Below are positions 9,089 through 16,747 of a DNA stretch of 64,000 nt, one piece after another; the first letter of the stretch is position 1, and every line of letters begins with the position of its first letter. The notes beneath the pieces were generated by a model. The model was not told where the DNA came from and made no database searches. It was given only the letters and a program-made list of their open reading frames with translations. The position numbers and the translations under genes are program-made. The DNA comes from Candidatus Dormiibacterota bacterium (GTDB lineage Bacteria; Chloroflexota; Dormibacteria; Dormibacterales; Dormibacteraceae). The stretch covers positions 152,997 through 216,996 of the forward strand of contig PNAG01000021.1 in NCBI GenBank assembly GCA_003169845.1, in the 5' to 3' direction.

Positions 9089-9739
9089 TTGAGCTCGCGA
9101 CCGCCTGCCCGGTTGATTCTCGTTCGCCACGGCCAGTCCACGTGGAACCGCGAGCACCGCATCCAGGGTCAGCTCGATCCCCCTCTGTCGGATGAGGGCC
9201 GGCGGCAGGCCGAGCTGCTCGGGCGCCGGCTCGCCGGCCGCCGGCTCACAGGCTTCTACGCGAGCGACCTGAAGCGCGCCTTCGAGACAGCGCAGGCGAT
9301 CGGCGCGGTGATCGGTCTCGACCCGGAGCCCATCCCTGGCCTTCGCGAGATCTACCTCGGAGAGTGGGAGGGTCTGCGCACAGTGGAGATCGCCGAGCGA
9401 TTTCCCGAAGCATGGGCGAGGTGGAGCGAAGAGCCAGACTGGGACGTCGTGCCCGGCGGGGAGGGCGCCGCTCGATTCGAAACCCGCGTGATGGGCGCGC
9501 TGGACGCGATTCGCGACAGCCACGCACACGGAGACGTGCTGGTGGTCACCCACGGTGGCGTCATCCAGGTCGCGCTGCATCGAGTGGTCGGTCGTCCGAG
9601 CCACGGGCTCTTTCCCTTCAAGATCCAGAACGCCTCTATCTCGGTGATCGAGCACGGAGACGGCCGCATGGTCGTCGCCGGCTCCAACGACGTCGGTCAC
9701 CTCGAGCCGGAGCTCGTCACCGAACCCGGGCCAGGATGA
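9089..9739 (+). CDS. histidine phosphatase (phosphoglycerate-mutase-like) family protein
   Basis: Branch-1 histidine phosphatase of about 216 residues. The catalytic LILVRHGQSTWNRE is followed by IQGQLDPPLSDEGRRQA, the acid residue region EIYLGEWEG and the second catalytic His in VVTHGGVIQ. The family includes cobalamin and phosphoglycerate phosphatases; the substrate cannot be assigned. The start is taken as TTG 9089; a TTG at 9112 is also possible, just before the first strand. The gene ends in an ATGA overlap with the FemAB-like gene, so the two are probably translated together. Confidence 0.85.
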   Translation: MSSRPPARLILVRHGQSTWNREHRIQGQLDPPLSDEGRRQAELLGRRLAGRRLTGFYASDLKRAFETAQAIGAVIGLDPEPIPGLREIYLGEWEGLRTVEIAERFPEAWARWSEEPDWDVVPGGEGAARFETRVMGALDAIRDSHAHGDVLVVTHGGVIQVALHRVVGRPSHGLFPFKIQNASISVIEHGDGRMVVAGSNDVGHLEPELVTEPGPG

Positions 9740-10707
9740 CGAATGATGCTTCGCGGTGGGACGGCGAGCTCGAAGAGCGAACCACGCCCGCTCCGTTGCT
9801 CCAGTCGTGGGCGTGGGGTGAGGTACAGGCGCGCGCAGGATGGAGCGTCGAGAGGGTCCGCCTCAAAGGAGGTGCGATGGCGAGCGTGCAGGTGCGCTCC
9901 GTGGGCCCCGCACGAGAGGCATACGTCCCGCGCGGTCCGCTGCCTGCGACCGACGAAGCTATTGACGCGCTCGTCGAATGGGCACGGGGCGCCCGGATGG
10001 CCCGGTTAGTTGTGGAGCCGCAAGCGCCGGTGGCTCTCGAAGACGCGCTGTCGGGCCAGGGGTTTGCCGCGATCGCACCGACCCAGCCCCAGCACACCCG
10101 CGTCCTGGAGCTGCGACCGCCCGACGAACTGCTGAAAAGCTTCCGCCATGGGCGCAGGTACAACATCCGCGCGGGGCTGCGTCGCGGCGTGGCCGTAAAG
10201 GAAGGCAAGGACGCAGCCGAGCTGGCGCGCCAATCCGCCGCGGTCGAGCGGCGCGAGTCGATTCACCTGCCGGACCGCGTCTACTACGAGCTGCTCCTCG
10301 AGCTGTTGCCCTGGTGCCGAACCTATGTTGCCTACCAGGAAGGCACCAACGAGGCGCTCGCCGCGGTGCTGGTCGCTCGTCACGCGGGCCGTGCGTACAG
10401 CCTTTTCGCCGGCCGCAGCGGCGCTCACCCCGAGCTGATGGGCAACGACCTGGCCTGGTGGTCCGCGATCAGCTCGGCTGCGGAGGCGGGCTGCAAGGAC
10501 TTCGACTTCTGGGGCGTGCCGCCTCCGGGCGCCGGCCCGGAGCATCCCTGGTACGGCCTGGGGTTCTTCAAATCCGAGTTCGGAGGCGAGGAGGTGAGCT
10601 ACCCGGGGGCGTGGGAGCTCGTGCTTTCAGGCGCCGGCGCGAAGCTCATCGCCCTCGAAAAGAAGTCGCGCACCTACGTTCGGGGCCTGAAACGAAACAT
10701 CTCCTAA
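9736..10707 (+). CDS. FemAB/FmhB-like peptidyltransferase (GNAT fold)
   Basis: Protein of 323 residues resembling lipid II aminoacyltransferases of the FemX/FmhB family, which add amino acids to the stem peptide using aminoacyl-tRNA. Supporting segments are LLQSWAWGEVQARAGW near the start, SFRHGRRYNIRAGLRRGV in the middle and CKDFDFWGVPPPGAG toward the end, then a GLGFFKSEFGGEEVSYPG tail typical of the family. The ATG at 9736 overlaps the preceding TGA. The MurE site in this window also looks non-canonical, which would fit a branched or non-DAP wall, but that link is inference. Confidence 0.8.
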   Translation: MTNDASRWDGELEERTTPAPLLQSWAWGEVQARAGWSVERVRLKGGAMASVQVRSVGPAREAYVPRGPLPATDEAIDALVEWARGARMARLVVEPQAPVALEDALSGQGFAAIAPTQPQHTRVLELRPPDELLKSFRHGRRYNIRAGLRRGVAVKEGKDAAELARQSAAVERRESIHLPDRVYYELLLELLPWCRTYVAYQEGTNEALAAVLVARHAGRAYSLFAGRSGAHPELMGNDLAWWSAISSAAEAGCKDFDFWGVPPPGAGPEHPWYGLGFFKSEFGGEEVSYPGAWELVLSGAGAKLIALEKKSRTYVRGLKRNIS

Positions 10708-10739
10708 CAATCCTTCAAATCGGTTAGGATTGTCGCAGG

Positions 10740-11459
10740 GTGGCAGCGGCTGTCGATTCCTCGCGGAAAGTCCTCGTCGTGGATCCGGACGCGTCGGCGC
10801 GCCGGGACGTACGCGCCGCCTGCGAACAGGATGGCTATCAGGTGCTGGAGGCCGATGGCGGAGCCGACGCGCTGCGCCAGGTCGAGCAGTCACATCCGAG
10901 CCTGGTCCTGCTCGAGGTCACTCTTCCCGACGGCGCCGGCTTCGACGTTTGCCGGGAGCTGCGCAAGATGGATGCTGCCGTGCCCGTGATCATGATGAGC
11001 TCGCGCTCGGACGAGATCGACGTCGTCGTGGCGCTGGAGATCGGCGCGGACGACTTCGTCAGCAAGCCTCTTCGTTTACGCGAGCTGGTGGCCCGGATGA
11101 CCGCGCACTTGAGGCGCAGCCGTTTCGAATCGGCGGAGGCGATGCGCAGCCGCCTCGAGTTTCGCGACCTTGTGATCGACGTCAACGAGAGGCGCACGTA
11201 CAAGTCGGGCAGGGAGGTGGAGCTCACCCACACCGAGTTCGACCTCTTGACATTCCTCGCCAGCAACGCCGGCAAGGTGCTCAGCCGCGAGAAGATCCTG
11301 AACTCGATCTGGGGCTACGAGTATCCGATCGAGACCCGCGTGATCGACGTGCACATCCGCAACCTTCGGCGAAAGATCGAAGCCCAGCCCTCACGTCCGT
11401 ATTACATTCTGGCCGTCCCAGGAATCGGCTACCGGTTCACCAACGCCCGCCCGGGCTGA
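10740..11459 (+). CDS. OmpR-type response regulator with Glu at the phosphorylation site
   Basis: Receiver domain (about 10-125) followed by a winged-helix DNA-binding domain (about 140-238; FRDLVIDVNERR, then LTHTEFDLLTFLASNAGKVLSRE and IDVHIRNLRRKI). The acidic pocket VVDPD and the switch Lys109 (VSKP) are kept. The residue that should be the phospho-accepting Asp is Glu59 in LVLLEVTLPDG. Such a change can mimic phosphorylation, so the protein may bind DNA without a kinase. No kinase gene is next to it. The start is GTG 10740 with a weak upstream AGG. The 3' end overlaps convergent folK by 23 bp. Confidence 0.88.
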   Translation: MAAAVDSSRKVLVVDPDASARRDVRAACEQDGYQVLEADGGADALRQVEQSHPSLVLLEVTLPDGAGFDVCRELRKMDAAVPVIMMSSRSDEIDVVVALEIGADDFVSKPLRLRELVARMTAHLRRSRFESAEAMRSRLEFRDLVIDVNERRTYKSGREVELTHTEFDLLTFLASNAGKVLSREKILNSIWGYEYPIETRVIDVHIRNLRRKIEAQPSRPYYILAVPGIGYRFTNARPG

Positions 11460-11868
11460 ATAATGGGAATCTAACTCCCAGCTCGGAAAGCGATTCGCGC
11501 ACGAACGCCCGCTCACCTATGCGTGGGTGAGGAATCGCGAGGTCACGCTGCCGGATGCGCTCGTCGCCGAACAGCAATATGTCCACATCGATGACGCGAG
11601 GTCCCCAGCGCGGCGCCGCCTTGCGCCCCCCTTCCACCTCGACCTCCTTCGCGGCCTTCAGCAGCTGACGCGGCGTGCCATGCCATTCCACCTCGATCGC
11701 CTGGTTCAAAAAGGGTGGTTGCTCCGCGACGCCCCACGGCTCGGTCTCGATGACGCGGCTTTGACGCAGGATGCGCGCTCCTTTTTGACGCAGTCGCCTA
11801 CGCGCGGCGCTGAGGTTGCGGGAACGGTTTCCCAGGTTGGAGCCGAGGCCCAGGTATGCGGTGGTCAA
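11437..11868 (-). CDS. folK: 2-amino-4-hydroxy-6-hydroxymethyldihydropteridine pyrophosphokinase
   Basis: HPPK transfers pyrophosphate from ATP to hydroxymethyl-dihydropterin in folate synthesis. The N-terminus AYLGLGSNLGNR and the family signature RWGPRVIDVDILLFGD, followed by LAIPHPRIGERAFV, are all present. Its 143 residues are slightly short but complete. The TTG start at 11868 overlaps the folP stop as TTGA, so folP and folK are coupled. The substrate made here feeds FolP in the preceding gene. Confidence 0.93.
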   Translation of the reverse strand: MTTAYLGLGSNLGNRSRNLSAARRRLRQKGARILRQSRVIETEPWGVAEQPPFLNQAIEVEWHGTPRQLLKAAKEVEVEGGRKAAPRWGPRVIDVDILLFGDERIRQRDLAIPHPRIGERAFVRESLSELGVRFPLFSPGGRW

Positions 11869-12674
11869 CGCATGCGGTCGGCGATCTGACCCACTCTCGT
11901 CATCTCTCGCACGTCGTGCACGCGGATGACGTCCGTGCCGCGCAAGATCGCTGCGGTCACCGTGGCGGCGGTGCCCTCGATTCGCTCGTCGACAGGCAGG
12001 TCCAGCGCCTTGCCGATGAACGACTTGCGCGAAGTTCCGATGAGGATCGGCTGGCCCAGCTCGCGCAGCTCAGACAGCCGCCGCATCACGATCCAGTTCT
12101 GCTCCGCGGTCTTGCCGAATCCGATTCCCGGGTCGATCAGCACCCGCTCGCGCGGCACGCCGGCCTCGAGCGCTCGATCGACCGAGTTGCGTAGGAAATG
12201 CTTGATCTCCTCCATCACGTCGCCGGCGTAGTCCGTCCCGTCCTGGTTGTGCATCAGCACCAGCGCACAGTTCCGGGATGACGCAAGCTGGGCCAGGCCC
12301 GGCGAGCGGCTCAAGCCCCAGATGTCGTTGAGCATGGTAGCCCCGGCCGCGACCGCCGCCTCCGCCACCTCGAGCTTGTAGGTGTCGATCGAGATCGGGA
12401 CCTCGGTCTCACGCGCGAGACGCGCGACCACCCCTTCCGTGCGCGCGATTTCCTCGGAGGTGCTGATCGGCTGGTGGCCCGGGCGGGTTGACTCACCTCC
12501 GACGTCGAGCATGTCCGCTCCCTCGCGTACCATCCGCAACCCCTCAGATGTGGCGAGTTCCTCGTTGCCGCCGACTCCGTCACCGCTGAACGAGTCGGGC
12601 GTGACGTTGATGATCCCCATCACGTAGGTTCGCAAGCCCCACTCGAAGCGGCGCCCGCCGATGTCGGCGATCAC
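11865..12674 (-). CDS. folP: dihydropteroate synthase
   Basis: Joins the pterin pyrophosphate made by FolK to p-aminobenzoate. Signatures are VMGIINVTPDSFSGDG near the start, GADMLDVGGESTRPG, and the C-terminal PILIGTSRKSFIGKAL. The start is GTG 12674 (269 residues), which places the first family strand about 20 residues in. Longer frames would overlap murE. Only 25 bp separate it from the divergent murE start, so at least one promoter must sit inside a coding region or further upstream. Operon with folK. Confidence 0.93.
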   Translation of the reverse strand: MIADIGGRRFEWGLRTYVMGIINVTPDSFSGDGVGGNEELATSEGLRMVREGADMLDVGGESTRPGHQPISTSEEIARTEGVVARLARETEVPISIDTYKLEVAEAAVAAGATMLNDIWGLSRSPGLAQLASSRNCALVLMHNQDGTDYAGDVMEEIKHFLRNSVDRALEAGVPRERVLIDPGIGFGKTAEQNWIVMRRLSELRELGQPILIGTSRKSFIGKALDLPVDERIEGTAATVTAAILRGTDVIRVHDVREMTRVGQIADRMR

Positions 12675-12699
12675 CTGCCGATTATGCTGCCCACCAGCA

Positions 12700-14193
12700 A
12701 TGAAGCTGGGCGAGTTGGCTCGGGGCGTGCCTGCGTCCGCACTCGATGGCGATGGCGAGGTCGAGATCACCGGGATCGCGTATGACTCGCGGCGCGTGAA
12801 GCCAGGTGACCTGTTCGTGGCGGTCGAAGGCCTGCAGGCCGACGGCCACGCTTTCGCCGGCGACGCGGTCGCCAGGGGCGCGGTCGCCGTGGCCGTCGAT
12901 CGGGACGTGACGCTGCCCAAAGGGACGCCCGTCCTGCGCATCGCCTCCACTCGGATCGGGCTCGCCGAGGTGGCGGCCGAGTTCTACGGCCGGCCGTCGC
13001 GGAAGCTCCGGGTGGCCGGCATCACCGGGACGGATGGAAAGACGACGACGACTCATATGGCGGAGCATGTGCTGCAGGCCAGTGGCGTGGTGGCCGGTGC
13101 GATGAGCACGGTGTCTTTCACCGGTAACGGCGGCGAGGTGGACAACCTCAGCGGCCAGACCACGATGGAGGCGCCCGAGGTCCAGGCGTGGCTCGCACGG
13201 ATGGTCGAGGGGGGTGTTGGGTACGCGGTCATCGAGACGACGTCGCACGCGCTCGTTCAGGAGCGGGTCCGGGCGTGTGACTTCGACGTCGCGGCATTCA
13301 CCAACGTCGGCCACGATCACCTCGACTACCACGCCACGTGGGACGAATACCTCGAAGCGAAGGCTCGCCTGATCGACCTGACCGCGAACGCTGCGGACAA
13401 GGGAATCGAAAAGACCGCCATCTTGAACCGTGACGACGCGAGCTACGAGCGCCTGGCGCGCAGGCAGATCGCGCGCCGCTGGACCTATGGATTGACCACC
13501 GCCTCCGACCTCCATCCGCTCGAGCTCAGCGTCACCGGAACCAGCTCGCGTTTTCGCATGAAGACACCCCTCGGCGAGACCGACGTGACGCTGCACGTGC
13601 CCGCCCGTTTCAACATCTACAACGCGCTCTGCGCAGCAGGCGTCTGCCTGGCGCTGGGCGTGCCCCTCGACTCAGTGGGTGCAGGGCTTGCGGGTTTCGA
13701 AGGCGTGCGCGGCCGGCTCGAGCCGGTCGACGTGGGCCAGGACTTTCGCGTGTACATCGATTTCGCGCATTCGGCCGGCGCGCTGGCCAGCGCCCTCGCC
13801 GAGCTGCGTCCCTTCACGCCGGGGCGCCTGATCGTGGTGTTCGGCTCGACCGCCCGCTCCGACCACGACCGTCCTGGAATGGGACGCGCGGCGGCCGACT
13901 TCGCGGACTTCTTCATCATCACCACGGACGACCCTCTCGACCAGGATCCGGTGGAGATCGCCCGCGACGTCCAGACGGGCGCGGAGGGCAAGGCTCCCGG
14001 GCACGACTACGAGATCGTCATCGACCGGCGCGCCGCCATCCGGCGCGCGATCGAGCTGGCCCGGCCGGGTGACTGCGTGCTGCTTGCGGGGAAAGGCCAC
14101 GAGCGGTCGATGCGGATGGCATCCGGCTCCGAGCCGTGGGACGAGCGGGCCGAGGCCGAGGCGGCGATCAAGGAGCGGCTGGCTCTTCGCTAA
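12700..14193 (+). CDS. murE: UDP-N-acetylmuramyl-tripeptide synthetase (MurE)
   Basis: Adds the third amino acid to UDP-MurNAc-L-Ala-D-Glu in the cytoplasm. The ATP loop is GITGTDGKTTTTH (about 109-121), then TTMEAPEVQ, ETTSHAL and FTNVGHDHLDYH. The C-terminal domain has the substrate motif position as DDPL (residues 410-413) where DAP-adding enzymes usually have DNPR. This suggests a different third residue such as ornithine or lysine. The ATG at 12700 gives 497 residues, normal for the family; a longer frame from 12661 has no family sequence. It is followed by a hairpin repeat (14199-14246). Confidence 0.9.
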   Translation: MKLGELARGVPASALDGDGEVEITGIAYDSRRVKPGDLFVAVEGLQADGHAFAGDAVARGAVAVAVDRDVTLPKGTPVLRIASTRIGLAEVAAEFYGRPSRKLRVAGITGTDGKTTTTHMAEHVLQASGVVAGAMSTVSFTGNGGEVDNLSGQTTMEAPEVQAWLARMVEGGVGYAVIETTSHALVQERVRACDFDVAAFTNVGHDHLDYHATWDEYLEAKARLIDLTANAADKGIEKTAILNRDDASYERLARRQIARRWTYGLTTASDLHPLELSVTGTSSRFRMKTPLGETDVTLHVPARFNIYNALCAAGVCLALGVPLDSVGAGLAGFEGVRGRLEPVDVGQDFRVYIDFAHSAGALASALAELRPFTPGRLIVVFGSTARSDHDRPGMGRAAADFADFFIITTDDPLDQDPVEIARDVQTGAEGKAPGHDYEIVIDRRAAIRRAIELARPGDCVLLAGKGHERSMRMASGSEPWDERAEAEAAIKERLALR

Positions 14194-14198
14194 GTAGC

Positions 14199-14246
14199 CA
14201 CGCGAACTCAGAGTGTTCCCGCCATGAGTTCGCGGGGACCCCTAGG
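14199..14246 (-). repeat. interspersed hairpin repeat, copy 1
   Basis: Arms CGCGAACTC (14201-14209) and GAGTTCGCG (14226-14234) flank a 16-base centre. Read on the minus strand it matches the element at 45775-45821 at nearly every position, including an outer TAGGGGTCCCC. It sits between the convergent murE and thiS ends and could act as a bidirectional terminator. Confidence 0.75.
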
Positions 14247-14451
14247 TGGCGCCGCCCCCGACCATGCGCACTATCTCCAGGGTGTCGCCCGCGCCCAGCG
14301 TCACGGCTTCATACGCCGATCTTTCGATGATCGTTCCGTTGTGCTCGACCGCGATAGCGCGCGGGTTTACCCCGAGCTGCGCCAGGTAGGCGACCAGCAG
14401 CGTCGGACCTTCGAGCTCGACCTGCTTGCCGTTGATCTGAAGCTTGATCAA
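14242..14451 (-). CDS. thiS: sulfur carrier protein ThiS with C-terminal extension
   Basis: Ubiquitin-like sulfur carrier for the thiazole of thiamine. The 69 residues run from MIKLQINGKQVEL through PRAIAVEHNGTII to VRMVGGGAT. ThiS normally ends in Gly-Gly, which is adenylated and thiocarboxylated. Here Ala-Thr follows the glycines before the stop. Two extra residues would have to be cleaved off for sulfur loading, as known for some carriers such as QbsE. The TTG start at 14451 overlaps the thiE stop as TTGA. The gene follows thiG and thiE in one operon. Confidence 0.85.
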   Translation of the reverse strand: MIKLQINGKQVELEGPTLLVAYLAQLGVNPRAIAVEHNGTIIERSAYEAVTLGAGDTLEIVRMVGGGAT

Positions 14452-14954
14452 CTGAACATCCCAATCGCCGCGTAGCCCCCCGCACCCGCGGCGACGCACT
14501 CCGCGATCCGTTCCTCGGTGACGCCGCCGATAGCGAGCACGGGGATGCCCACCGCCCGCACCACCCGCTCCAGCGCCGCCAGGCCGGCGGGCTCGGTGCC
14601 CGGATGGCTCGCGCTCTGCCAGATGGGCCCGAAGATGACGAAATCGGCGCCTTCGCGCTCAGCATCTTGCGCGGCGCTGAGCGAGTGCACCGAGCGTCCG
14701 ACCAGGCGGCGGCCCAACAGCGTCCGCGCCTCGGCGACGGAGACGTCGCTTTCCGGAAGGTTCACTCCGGCGGCGCCGGTCGCGAGCACCACGTCGCAAC
14801 GCGAGCTGACCAGGACCGGCACCGAGGCAGTTGCGACGAGCTCGGACGCCTCGCGCTCGAGAGCGATGGTACTGAGGCCTGGTGCGCGCAGCTGGACGAT
14901 CGTCGCCCTGGGCGCCGCCCTCAAGCCCGCGTTCGCGCTGCCGACGACGGCCAT
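14448..14954 (-). CDS. thiE: thiamine phosphate synthase (ThiE/TenI family)
   Basis: TIM-barrel enzyme joining the pyrimidine and thiazole moieties. IVQLRAPGLS, GVNLPESDVSV, GRSVHSLSAAQDAEREGADFVIFGPIW and VPVLAIGGVTEERI match the family. At 168 residues it is shorter than the usual 200 or so, and the first barrel strand is poorly matched. Either the ATG at 14954 is too late or the protein is reduced. It begins 14 bp after thiG and overlaps thiS. TenI-like function is an alternative, given the short length. Confidence 0.8.
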   Translation of the reverse strand: MAVVGSANAGLRAAPRATIVQLRAPGLSTIALEREASELVATASVPVLVSSRCDVVLATGAAGVNLPESDVSVAEARTLLGRRLVGRSVHSLSAAQDAEREGADFVIFGPIWQSASHPGTEPAGLAALERVVRAVGIPVLAIGGVTEERIAECVAAGAGGYAAIGMFS

Positions 14955-14968
14955 CGCGACAGGCAGCG

Positions 14969-15763
14969 TCAGGACGGTCGCGAGATGCCCTCGGTCGGCG
15001 AGCTGGGGCTGGCCTCGCCACGTTTGGGTATGCGTCCGGCGTTGTAGGCCTTACGCCCTGCCTCGGCGCCCTCTTTGATCGCAGCGGCCATCAAGGCAGG
15101 GTCGCCGGCCAGCGCGATCGCGGTGTTCACCAGCACTGCATCGGCGCCGAGCTCCATCGCCAGCGCGGCGTCGGAGGGCGCCCCGATTCCGGCATCGACC
15201 ACGACCGGCACCGATGCCTCTTCGATGATGATGCGGATCTGCTGAAGAGTCTGGAGTCCCTGGCCTGAGCCGATCGGTGAGCCGAGCGGCATCACCGTCA
15301 CGGTGCCGATCTCTTCGAGCTTCTTCGCCAGCACGGGGTCGGCGTTGATGTACGGCAGCACCTTGAACCCTTCGCCGACGAGCACCCGGGCGGCCTTCAG
15401 CGTCTCCTCGGGATCAGGGAAGAGGTAGCGGGGGTCGGGGATGACCTCGAGCTTGACCCAGTCCGACAGGCCCATCGAGCGCGCCAGGCGCGCGATGCGG
15501 ATCGCTTCATCGGCGGTCCGGCAGCCCGCGGTGTTGGGCAAGATGCGGTAGCGCTTCCAATCGACGACGTCGAGGATCGTTTTCTTCTTCGGGTCGTCGA
15601 GATCCAGCCGGCGCAGTGCCACCGTGACGAGCTCGCAGCCGGAAGCCTCCAGCGCGGCGAGCATCGACTCATCGCTCGAGTACTTGCCCGTGCCGACGAA
15701 CAGACGCGACCGCAGCTCGATGCCCGCGATCACCAACCGGTCGGCGGCGGCGATCGTCTGCAT
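14969..15763 (-). CDS. thiG: thiazole synthase
   Basis: Forms the thiamine thiazole from deoxyxylulose phosphate, dehydroglycine or iminoglycine, and ThiS thiocarboxylate. The whole family pattern is visible: [27 protein letters not shown], the Schiff-base Lys in [28 protein letters not shown] and [25 protein letters not shown]. The 264 residues start at an ATG 43 bp after the Nudix gene. No TPP riboswitch fits in that gap. It is the first gene of thiG-thiE-thiS. Confidence 0.95.
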   Translation of the reverse strand: MQTIAAADRLVIAGIELRSRLFVGTGKYSSDESMLAALEASGCELVTVALRRLDLDDPKKKTILDVVDWKRYRILPNTAGCRTADEAIRIARLARSMGLSDWVKLEVIPDPRYLFPDPEETLKAARVLVGEGFKVLPYINADPVLAKKLEEIGTVTVMPLGSPIGSGQGLQTLQQIRIIIEEASVPVVVDAGIGAPSDAALAMELGADAVLVNTAIALAGDPALMAAAIKEGAEAGRKAYNAGRIPKRGEASPSSPTEGISRPS

Positions 15764-15806
15764 GGCTCCAGCTTAGCGAAGGCCGGAAACAGCTACGGGT
15801 TCGGGG

Positions 15807-16235
15807 TCAGGGCAGGTCCTGCTGTACGAGAAGCGTCTTGTCGCGTGGATAGGTCAGGCGCTTGATCGCGTCCTCGACCGACAGCCAGAGCATCTTGTCG
15901 ACCTCGATCCCCGGCCGGAACTTGCCGCCCTGCACCTCCATCACCCAGTAGCACGCGACCTTGTCGCGCCCGCGGCGGTCGACGTATGCCGTGCAGCCCA
16001 GCGGGCGCATCAGCTCGCAGCGCAGCCCCGTCTCCTCTCTGACCTCGCGCAAAGCGCAGTCTTCAGGACTCTCGTCGGGCTCGATCTTGCCCTTGGGCAG
16101 CGTCCAATCGTCGTATTGAGGCCGGTGGATGACTGCGATCTCCGTCTCGCCGGATCGCGTGGTACGGCAGACGACACCGCCCGCCGCCCTGATGACGCTC
16201 ACGTCGGCCACTTCCAGAATCTTCGTTGCCACCAT
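15807..16235 (-). CDS. Nudix hydrolase
   Basis: A 142-residue hydrolase of nucleoside-diphosphate-X compounds. The Nudix box runs from GKIEPDESPEDCALREVREE to TGL (about 49-72) with all catalytic Glu residues present. RPQYDDWTLPKGK before it resembles diadenosine-polyphosphate hydrolases of the MutT1 type. It lies upstream of the thi genes on the same strand and may share a transcript. The 110 bp upstream (16236-16345) contain no other gene and probably its promoter. Confidence 0.88.
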   Translation of the reverse strand: MVATKILEVADVSVIRAAGGVVCRTTRSGETEIAVIHRPQYDDWTLPKGKIEPDESPEDCALREVREETGLRCELMRPLGCTAYVDRRGRDKVACYWVMEVQGGKFRPGIEVDKMLWLSVEDAIKRLTYPRDKTLLVQQDLP

Positions 16236-16345
16236 TGCTCCCTTCGTTTGCTGAAACGTATGCGCGGCGCGGTTCCGTTATCTCACGACTCTGTGGCGGA
16301 GTGCAATGAGTTTAACCGCGTGGACCGGCATCGCGAACACTTGAT

Positions 16346-16747
16346 TCAAGACGAATTGCGATCCAGTGATTCCATCAAAAGACTCACCCGTCTTGCTATG
16401 TCGGCGCGGATTTCGCGGACCTGCGCGACGGGCAGGCCGCTCGGATCCGGCAGATCCCAATCGACATAGCGCTTTCCCGGGATGACCGGGCACGCGTCGC
16501 CGCAGCCCATGGTGATCACGATGTCAGCCCACTGAGCCAGCTCGGTGGTCAGCAGCTGCGGCTCTCGATTGCTGAGGTCTATGCCTTCCTCACGCATCAC
16601 GGTCACGACGCTCTCGTGCACGCGATCGGCCGGCGTGGTCCCGGCCGATCGTGCCTCGTGCACGCCTCCGGCCGCGCGCTCGAACAGCGCTTCGCTCATC
16701 TGGGAGCGACCGGCATTGTGGAGGCAGACGAAGAGAACCTTCGCCAC
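16346..16747 (-). CDS. arsC: arsenate reductase, low-molecular-weight phosphatase type
   Basis: Reduces arsenate to arsenite. The active-site loop CLHNAGRSQMSEALF (from about residue 8) has the C-x5-R-S of LMW-PTPase-type ArsC, followed by ITMGCGDACP and the WDLPDP segment. Cys residues in GCGDAC supply the redox relay region. The GTG start at 16747 overlaps the pstA stop (TAGTG), so it is the last cistron of the pst operon. This makes sense because Pst transporters also take up arsenate. No arsB, acr3 or arsR is in the window. Confidence 0.9.
   Translation of the reverse strand: MAKVLFVCLHNAGRSQMSEALFERAAGGVHEARSAGTTPADRVHESVVTVMREEGIDLSNREPQLLTTELAQWADIVITMGCGDACPVIPGKRYVDWDLPDPSGLPVAQVREIRADIARRVSLLMESLDRNSS

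Noticed and set aside
15764..15806. Possible TPP riboswitch before thiG
   Set aside because: The gap is only 43 bp and lacks the conserved TPP-binding sequence.
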